Shown here: piece after piece, positions 56,060-64,000 of the stretch
Numbering within the stretch: position 1 is the first letter of the stretch
Layout of the letters: each line of letters begins with the position of its first letter
Source: Metridium senile
Taxonomy: Eukaryota; Cnidaria; Anthozoa; Actiniaria; Metridiidae
Reading direction: 5' to 3'
NCBI GenBank assembly: GCA_949775045.1
Contig: OX459096.1
Span: 46,408,379 to 46,472,378, forward strand
Length of the DNA: 64,000 nucleotides
Position numbers and translations under genes: made by a program
The notes under the pieces: model-generated
Told to the model about the DNA's origin: nothing
Seen by the model: only the letters and a program-made list of their open reading frames with translations
The model's database searches: none

Positions 56060-57358
56060 GGTGGCTGACTACTATACGAAAAACAAATCAGAATTTATTA
56101 TTAGAAAGGTATTTCATAGGAAATTTAATGGTGATTCAGATGAAAAATAGAAAATTGGGGTGTCCCGAGCTCGTTTCTGAGATATTGGACTTTGAATAGT
56201 ACCCACTCTGCAAGTTTTCGAACGAAAAATGGCAAAAACTGCGCTTGGAACCAAATAATTCACAACATCAAAACTAAAAGAGCTGTGGACGTATTTTTTT
56301 TAGAAAATCTTACGTGAGGATTGTTCTCGAGATCTGTTAAATAATTAATAGGAAATATGTCCGAGTAAGGTGAACAAATATGTAATATGTATGCTCATAA
56401 AGTCCGAAATCGAGCGTAAACGAGCATTTGTATTAGCAGACACAGTATTTTTTTTATAGTTGTAAAAATGAGAAATTTCTTAAAGTTTGTCAAAACAACG
56501 ATTTTTACCTATTCTTCCTGAATATCAAAAACAAATCATAGGGTCCCGGGCGAATTTTTGAGTTTTAAGAGAAAAACGAGCCTAAAATCAGCTTTTTCCA
56601 CCATTTTGACTACTCTGCCAGTCCTGGGAACGGGAGAATTACAACGTTATTTCTGATTGGATACATTTTACCCAATCCAATGAGCTGTTCCTTTTGAACT
56701 TACGCCATCTTGTCACGCAACACTCGTGCGATGTAGGTTGAGGGAAAGTTTGTCATCTACTCGAAGTATTTCTTTTTCAAAAACGTCCCTTAAAAAAGGT
56801 TTATGGATTATTTCTCAAAGGCAATTCACTTTTCTGTAAGTAGAAGCTATAATAAATGTCGCTATGTATCATTTCATGTGTTCATTGTTTTGTTTTAACT
56901 AATTTTCCATCGTCTTTTTGACATATTTCAACTTTCATATCCATTTTTTTCCCAACAAAAACGTGCTAAAAAATTGTCTTTTCGACAGAAAATGCCTTTT
57001 ATATAATGCTTATGTTTTCGTTTTATTTCACTAATGTTGTGCAATTGTTATTTAGATAAGTTTTGAGTCCTATTTTGCCGTTTTTCGTGAAATGTGAGTT
57101 TTGTAATTAAAATAATCGCTAGTTCGGCCACCTTTGAAGTTCCTTTTACTTTTATAAATTCACATATCAAGGTGAAACAGATCCCTTTCAAATGACAGCA
57201 TATCTAAATCATAATAATGGCTGTTAAATTGCTTAACGCTTTAAAATATACGGCACAAAAATGAATGTTTGGATTCCCTGTATCTCTACCGCGACTCGAT
57301 GTCGTATGTGCGCGAAGTCATGCGCAGTTTTCTAGTTTGTGTATAGTAGTCAGCCACC
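56060..57358. mobile_element. TTAA-bounded foldback 5 (1299 bp)
   Basis: TTAA at 56056-56059 and 57359-57362. Ends GGTGGCTGACTACTATAC and GTATAGTAGTCAGCCACC. Interior TTGGGGTGTCCCGAGC at about 56157; subterminal TGCGCGAAGTCATGCGCAGT at 57309-57328, as in foldback 2. No transposase frame. Confidence 0.75.
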
Positions 57359-57362
57359 TTAA

Positions 57363-58400
57363 CCCCTTCAAATGGGATTCCTTTGGTTTATTGGGAAATA
57401 TTTGCCTGCAGAGGAGGCTAAAATGACCATTAAATGCCTTCTGTTATTTGGGGATTAGTAAATATTGTAACTCAAATCAAAGAAATGTGAATTACAATAT
57501 CTACCCTGATAACACAAGACATTATGGTTATGTACAAATAAAAAAATAAGTTAGAATACTTTTTATATATTGGTTTTAAGCCAAAAATGGTCTGTAATAC
57601 AAATTGGAGTGAAAAAGTCAATCTTTACTGTATTTGGAAAAGGTGACAAACTGTCCTTAGATACCTTAGTGATAACAAGTTTGAGTTTAAACATAACTAA
57701 CATTTCTAAATGTTATAATAAAAATTTTAAATGTTTTTGTGTTTTTTTCTGTATGTTCGTATCAACTTGCGAGTCATAGGAGTTCGACAAAAAATTTTAA
57801 CTACCGAGTGTAAAAATGAGCAAAATACACAAACACACATTATGCATCTTTTAAAATCTTTTAAGCATCAGATAATCATAACTTCTAAAAATGAATTTTA
57901 GAATAGATATATACTTTAGAAATCTTTTTATATAATTTAAAGGAAATGAAATAGAGTATTTTAATGTTAATCAAAATGTCTGTAAGTTCAGTTTTTCATA
58001 AGAGACATAAATTAACATTGTTATTGCAAATTTAATATACAAAAGAAAATTCTTGTTAACACTTGTGTGGGCTATTATTAACAATGTTGTGGTAACTGTA
58101 AATAGCTTAATATATACTTACTGCAGTATAAAATATCTAAATAATAATAATAACTGCTTTGTGTCTGTGAATATCCATGCCAGATTCACTACATAAATAA
58201 TTATATTGATCATGATTATTGTTCGGTGCTGTATTGCTTTCATTTGCACAATTACATTTCCAATAAGCGCCTATTTTACTCTCCCCTTTTCTCTTCTGAT
58301 ACAAGCAAATAATTTGCAAGCAAAATTGCTGACATCATTTTGCTGACATCATTTTGCTGCAGAAATCATTAAATACTATTTAGGTAATCTTAATATAATA
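57363..58400. other. Intergenic, no gene seen
   Basis: AT-rich DNA between the foldback and the 3' end of the SLC35F5-like gene. The latter's 3' UTR may extend into it (minus strand). No exon recognised. Confidence 0.4.
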
Positions 58401-58558
58401 AAATTTGTAACACCGTAATAATATTGACTGAACTTTACTGATGTTTCAAGCTTTATAGCCCTTCATTGGAGTAAAAAGCCTTTTTACTCCGATGAATCGC
58501 TAAAAGCCCAAAACGTTAGTAAAGTTAAGTCAACATTTTTACAGTGTTACAAATATTA
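58401..58558. repeat. Hammerhead-like inverted repeat, 3' of SLC35F5
   Basis: Ends TTGTAACACCGTA and TACAGTGTTACAA. On both strands TTTTTACTCC.ATGA is followed by a stem II block and AGTAAAG, so stem I can pair exactly. The plus copy has AAAAC-GTT, the minus copy GAAAC-ATC; both cores are degenerate. It begins about 100 bp past the stop of the minus-strand gene, so it may be transcribed in its 3' UTR. Confidence 0.5.
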
Positions 58559-58654
58559 TTTATGGTAACTAAAAATTAATTAGTACGTCTTACTCACTAT
58601 CTTTATAATCTTCAGTTAATTTCAGTATTATATATAATTTGGCGAACACCTGTG

Positions 58655-61600
58655 TCATGTAGGTACTTGACTAGATGTGTCATGCTGTTCTTCACTTGTT
58701 ATAAGACTTTGACTTTGCTCTCCGTCCAATCTAGAAAATCAACAATACATACAGGTTTACATCAATAAAAAGGAATTGGAATAAATACAAAATGAAATGA
58801 ATTATAGTAGGTGGATCTTCTGCATACTAGACTATATTAAATGATCCTGATTTTTTGTAAGTGAGTGGACTGAGCACATTATTCTTAACCCCAGAGCATG
58901 GGGTAATTTTACCTAGTAGGGGACGTCATGTCCTATTGTAATTTTACCCGCCTATTAAATAAATTATTAAATAAAATTATTAAATAAAATGGGTTTAATG
59001 TTGTACATTTTAACCTCTTAAGGCCGATATACACGGCATGATTGAGCTCCAAGTCGTGCCGTGTAAATGCCCCTAAAACTTGCCTACGACTTACGCACGC
59101 GACCTACAACTTGTAGTAGGATTTTGAACCAAGGATCAAAACCCTACGACTTGTCGTAGCAAAATGACGTGATTTGTTCCATATTAGGACTGGAACTAGT
59201 ATTTCGTCCAATCACTCACGATTTTAGCAATGGCGTATACGATCGTATACGACTAGTCGTGCGCGTGTGAATGGTACCTACTACATGTTGTAGGCAAATC
59301 GTATACTACAGTCGTAGGTCAAAATCGTATCGTGTAAATCAGCCTTTATGAGTTTCTGCTGAAAAAATAATAATTATAGCCTGCTTTAACAAATAAAAGA
59401 TAAATTTATAATATTTCGTTAAGGACGTTGTAGGCATTGTTTTTGTGCATCCCTATAAGAAAAACAAGATGGCAAGCGATTTTTCAAATGTTGCTGCACA
59501 ATATCTTTAAAACAAATACAGTGACCCCCATTTTTTTTCAAAAGTTTATATAGAATTATAAAAGCTGTGTTTGTTCAAAATTTGAAGTAAAAGTTATGTT
59601 AAGATATTAAATAATTCACATATTTGGACGGGGGGGGGGGGGGGGGGGGGAATTAACTAGGATTAACTCTTGTTAATATGGTCTGCGAATTATTGTATGC
59701 TTTCATGTTCGGGCTTAATTCATGCTGCATGAAGACTATGGTTCAGATATACTAGAAACGTTTTGTAAATCCTCACAGTATTTGTTAAATAAATGGAAAC
59801 TAGTGTGTAAACTAGTTTAGGCTGTGTTGGTGTTTGATATAAACGATACAGATGAAGGGCTAAAGCTTGAAATGTCAGTAAAGTTAAGTCAACATTTTTA
59901 CAAATTTCATTATATTACCTATCATATCTGTTATAAACGATAGGTAATATCATGAAATTTGTAACACCATAAAAAATGTTGACTTAACTTTACTGACGTT
60001 TTGAGCTTTAGCCAATAGAGAAAAGCTGTGAGATTTGTTGCTGTGGTATCAAATGGTAAACAAGGAAAGGTAGATGTTGAGTAAGGAAATTTAAAAGCCA
60101 CTTACTGGTTATGTATTTCTCCTGGCTTGAGGAAAGAAATGGACTTCTTGATACAACTCATAGCAGGGTCCCAATCTGCGTAATGTGATAATAAACTGAC
60201 AGCAAAAAACGATAAGACCACTGGGACAGTACCAACTAAGAACATCCACTGAAATTCCACCTGACATAACAATTACCATATCATTGTTAGCTAAAAGCCA
60301 TGTCCGACCAACAGTTTTATGTACATCATGAGAAAGATTAGTCTGAGGAAGGAATCCATCGTATAGATCCAAGTTTTGGATGAAAAAATTCTCGGATTTT
60401 TCATCCAAAACTTGGAACTAAACGATGTTTTCCTTCCTTGGACTCATCTTTCTCATATCATTGTTAGCTAAAATATTAAACCACAAATGCAGTTGACTCT
60501 CTTAGTTTGAACAACCACTCTCAACTCATAAGCAACCATCTCCTGTAATCTCCTGTATTTCAAGTTTTGTATCCCAAATTAACTCTGTGATAAATCTCTC
60601 TCATAAGAGACCACTCTTAGACTAGTATCTTAAAGCGGCTGTGACCAACTTTACAGCTCATTGTTTTTCCTCTATCAAATGTGTGCTTGTCATAAGAAGA
60701 AAGAAAGGTTATCAAAGGAAATTGTAATGAGTGTTTTTGACACAAAAGGCCATGATTTCTGGATGAAGCACCTACTACTCTACAGTGCGAGCCATTGTCC
60801 AAGCGATGACAATGAGTTTTTCAAACAAGTGTGACATTGACACAGTCTGACACATGCGCAATAACAGCAAAAATGAAAACTTGTACTCAAATCTAAAGGT
60901 CTCTATTACCAATGGTTTGGGAATCCTGTGATAGGATTCTCATGGTTTGGACTTCCTGTGTTAAAATGTTTGCAAGAGACCGTCTCCCGACTACTTTCTG
61001 TTGCTCTGACGATGAGTGCTTATGAGAAAGTCAGCTGTATATGTTCAATTCTGAGGCTTGGACAGGATAGGATGAAATAAATGGAAAGGAAAGGAAGGGA
61101 AGAGCCAGAAAGGAACGAAAATGATGGAAAACCTAGCAAGAACTAACAAAAAATGCATAAAAATACATTAAAATTAATAAATGAAATTTGTTGTTCAACT
61201 CACCCTGTTCATAAAAATGTCTGTTATCATAGTCAAAGGAATAACAAGGCTTAATGATAAAGTTGCTGTCAGTGATGAAGTTAAAAAGCATCCCCTAAAG
61301 AAGAAATCAAATTCAGTTAACCAGTAACATTTTTATAGCTCTTTTTTGTCAAATATTTTAATTTGTTTGACACTCGCAGAAAATGTGAACAAGAAGAACA
61401 ATTGAAAAAGAGGCAATTGGGACTGAAATCTGAAATGAAATAAGCCAGATATACTGCTACTTTTCTCATTTGACAAATTAAAATAAAACACATATTTGAC
61501 CACCACTTACCAAAGCCATAGGAATTCAGATAGCACTGTTCCAACAACAGCATTTAATGTTAAATATCCCCATACATTGAGATTTGGAGGGAATTCAAAT

Positions 61601-63164
61601 GGCTCTATTTTAGTGTAATGTAGAATAAAGAAGCCTGGCCAAAGCATTGCAAGGTTAAAAAGTCCAACAAAACCTGAGATAAGAAATGAAATTTTTTATT
61701 ATCCTTTATACAAGTAATAGTTATCAGTCAGGATAATCAATTAAAATACCAGTTTTCCTAAATATATTCTGGTCTAATTGAAATATCATAATATAAGAAA
61801 CTTACCAAAGAACATTGGAATGTCTATTTTACTTTCATCTGGCACTTTCTTCTTCAGAAACACCAAGTAACTAGCATAGCTGAAAATTGAAACAAACACC
61901 GGTTGGTAAATTGATTGATGTAAAGTTGACAACAGCCATTTTCAGCTTAAACATCTGGTAAATGTAAAGGAGGAACAGCTCCAGGTCTGGAAGAAGGGGG
62001 ACGATTAAGGTCACTACATTCCCCCATTTTGATCATATAAACATCTGGTAAATGTAAAGGAGGCACAATTTACAGGTGATTTCCTTTTTCAATCTATCTT
62101 CATGTTAATCATTAACATTTATTTCTTATCTGTGTTGCTGAACATGAAGGCAACAATGAATGACACAAGATAGTCATATAGCACAATTTAGCTTCAAACT
62201 GTATTGTAAATTGAGAGAAAGTGGCAATGATACAAGCATTTAGACCATACAAATACCTACAGGAATGCACTACCCAAAGCCCAAATAGCTCCATAACTGA
62301 TCCCTCCTTTAGTACTTTTAGAATCTGACATTGTCACCATTACAATTCCACATATACTATAAAATAATTATTAAAATAATAATAAATTATAAATCAAAAT
62401 CAAAGAAAAAAAGAAAAAATAATGGGGCAGGCCTAGCTAAAACAACTTGGAGAAGAATGATAGCAAGTTAGCTGAACAAATCTCCCAAAAGAGAGATGGG
62501 GAGGGGGAGAATAAATCAGACAATCAGATAATTTAACGTTTATAGCCGTCTGCAAATTGTAAACATGATTTATATCAAATGCCAGTTGGCTGTCATACTT
62601 TTCATTGTCACTTAATGAGGTCATGTTGCTCTATGACAAAACCTTAATACAGCTAAAAAACTACTCTAACCCTTCAACATCAACAAATATACAAAGACGG
62701 GCCGGCCTACTGAAACATTAGAACAAAGAGTGCTGGCTGGGCAAAGACTAGCAGCAGATCATTTCAACAAAAAGGCTCTCGAAAGAAAAATCTAAGATAT
62801 GATCTGAAAGGATCACTCAAAGACTGCTAATGCGGTCATGAGCTAAAACAATATATATGTATATTTATTTACTCTGGAATAGTTTAGTGATTTCTCTGGA
62901 ACAGGGTCTAGTGCGTTTGATCATGAGGGGCATTATACCTGCAAAAAGAGTGTGTCTTATGTGGGGAAATTAAGGCACACAATTAAGTGGCTAAAGACTA
63001 TGTTGAGGGATATAACACAATTGCAGCCTTACTCTCTTTTTAAGATGTCACAACAATAAACTATACAAACATTTACCTCACGATTACTGCAATTCCTTTT
63101 GACAGTGTCAATCGATCAGCTGAAGAACTTTTGAAAGCACCTGCTAATAGTAGTGTAAACAGCC
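58655..63164 (-). CDS. SLC35F5: SLC35F5-like solute carrier, C-terminal seven coding exons
   Basis: Minus-strand exons: 63164-63077, 62356-62261, 61879-61806, 61673-61511, 61294-61204, 60260-60106 and 58730-58655 (TGA). All are GT-AG and in frame, giving the last about 247 residues. They match the known order of SLC35F5: [73 protein letters not shown], then a soluble tail ending [15 protein letters not shown]35F5 is a ten-TM drug/metabolite-superfamily transporter (nucleotide-sugar transporter relatives; a thiamine-transport role is reported for related F members). The N-terminal TM exons lie beyond 64000. The intron between the last two exons (58731-60105) holds a MITE, a G21 run and a hammerhead-like repeat. 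Confident at family level. Confidence 0.88.
59021..59345. mobile_element. Harbinger-type MITE, TACGAC family, last intron of SLC35F5
   Basis: 325 bp. Ends AGGCCGATATACACGGC and CGTGTAAATCAGCCT, TTA at 59018-59020 and 59346-59348. The interior repeats CTACGACTTG/CAAGTCGT and CGTATACGA words in both orientations. Confidence 0.7.
59418..59650. repeat. Partial TTAAGG-type element ending in a G21 run
   Basis: TTAAGGACGTTGTAGGC at the left, GTGACCCCCATTTTTTTT at about 59522 and a stretch related to the inverse of 39310-39440. It stops at 21 consecutive G (59630-59650). Confidence 0.5.
59855..60015. repeat. Hammerhead-like inverted repeat, last intron of SLC35F5
   Basis: CAGATGAAGGGCTAAAGCTT-GAAAT-GTC-AGTAAAG on the plus strand and a truncated minus-strand partner (GGCTAAAGCTCAAAACGTC). 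The arms share TTAAGTCAACATTTTT and TAGGTAATAT. Same family as 4600-4800 and 58401-58558. Confidence 0.5.
60275..60475. repeat. Small foldback in an intron of SLC35F5
   Basis: ATCCAAGTTTTGGATGAAAA and TTTTTCATCCAAAACTTGGA form a tight hairpin at 60367-60417, with outer GAGGAAGGAA/TTCCTTCC arms. ATATCATTGTTAGCTAAAA occurs directly on both sides (60278 and 60456), possibly a target duplication. Confidence 0.55.
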
Positions 63165-63616
63165 CTGTTAAAAAAGAGAACTTATGAGTACAAACACTTA
63201 CCAGTGTTTTCATGAAAATTATGACAGACGGCACCTGTACAACAATGGCAGTGTTTTATTTGCTCTTTTCCCTTTTATTTTCAATAGGCTATTTTATAGT
63301 GACATTTTATTACCAGTACCATTATGTTTACAGCTTTCCTTTATTATTCAAATTTTAAATCCCTCTTGGGAATGGATGAACAATTGGCACTAATTACATC
63401 ACAAAAGAGAGTTGGCATAGCATTCTGGTCTTGGTTGTACCGGTATATTGATTGATTGATTTTATTTTATTTTATTCATGAATATATTGTTTTACATCTT
63501 TTAACAATTTCTTTATTATTAATAATTAATACATTGAAGAATAAAATAAAAGTTTATACTAGTTTTTATCTATATTACATATTTTTTACTAATATGATAT
63601 GTATATTACTATTATT

Positions 63617-64000
63617 ACATGATTACATCGGTTTTCATTGTTACTTTTAGGGCTTTATATCGCGTATTACCCTGTTCATTATCAATTCAAGGGCTTTATA
63701 CAGATATTGCCCCCATTTGAGGGCAATATCTATATATTGCCCTTGAATACTAATGTATATTGCCCTTGAATACTAATGTATATATTGCCCTTGAATACCA
63801 ATGACCTAATCCCTATATTATCCTTGTCATTTCCGTTCTTTTTCAACTTTATATGTAACGTTAAACTTAGAAATTTTCTAGTTGCGAACATTTAACGGAT
63901 AAAAAATCATCTGATAGAGTGACCCTTTCGAGGATCGAACCCCGAACCCTTTGCTTACAAATCCTGACCCTAACACTTTATGCTAACTATCCGATCGATG
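63617..64000 (-). repeat. Repeat family B copy 2 (cut by the window edge)
   Basis: Nearly identical to 24417-24825: same opening (CATGATTACATCGGTTTTCA), fewer 23-bp units, a 30-bp extra segment near 63810-63840, and the same tRNA-like end with B box. Confidence 0.65.

Noticed and set aside
60109..60408. 99-aa protein on the minus strand
   Set aside because: Wrong-frame reading of an SLC35F5 exon (60260-60106) extended through its intron.

Overview
This is a eukaryotic (metazoan) window: spliced genes with GT-AG introns, AT-rich intergenic DNA, many microsatellites and a dense layer of foldback transposons. The mixture of repeats points to a cnidarian, most likely an anthozoan (coral or anemone type). 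The relevant repeats are Penelope-like tails with a CGAAACGTC hammerhead motif, 'TAGCCTGCG' terminal-inverted-repeat elements, GGGGTACTCCC/GTACCTTTTAGGG elements, and R2-like retrotransposon debris. That assignment is inference from repeat style, not proof.

Layout. (1) 1-2566, minus strand: the 5' coding exons of a TTLL4-type tubulin polyglutamylase whose catalytic part lies off the left edge; a consensus RFX X-box sits about 780 bp upstream of its ATG. (2) 2567-9966: gene-poor DNA with MITEs, a hammerhead-like hairpin and a pyrimidine tract. (3) 9967-18437, plus strand: a complete nine-coding-exon SLC22-family organic ion transporter (507 aa), its introns filled with microsatellites and foldbacks. 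(4) 18438-35511: a 17-kb transposon graveyard. It holds PIF/Harbinger-type MITEs with 3-bp TWA target duplications, one carrying a broken MADF/Myb-like exon. It also holds TTAA-bounded foldbacks, TAGCC elements with 8-9-bp duplications, and a nested stack at 30401-33965. (5) 35512-45535, plus strand: a second SLC22 gene (ten coding exons, 531 aa), a tandem paralogue of the first with the same intron phases plus one extra intron. (6) 45536-52980: more nested repeats, including a 1.44-kb TTAA foldback, a perfect 124-bp palindrome and an R2-like retrotransposon fossil. (7) 52981-54220, plus strand: a single-coding-exon GT31 glycosyltransferase. (8) 54221-58654: foldbacks and unremarkable DNA. (9) 58655 to beyond 63164, minus strand: the C-terminal seven coding exons of an SLC35F5-like solute carrier whose 5' exons lie off the right edge.

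How the genes relate. The two SLC22 genes are a head-to-tail tandem pair and probably diverged in substrate or membrane placement: gene B has an acidic tail ending in a PDZ-type TVV. The other genes (TTLL4, GT31, SLC35F5) look like unrelated neighbours. No rRNA gene, CRISPR array or bacterial operon structure is present. Exon boundaries were read by hand from splice sites, reading frame and family similarity; no search was run.
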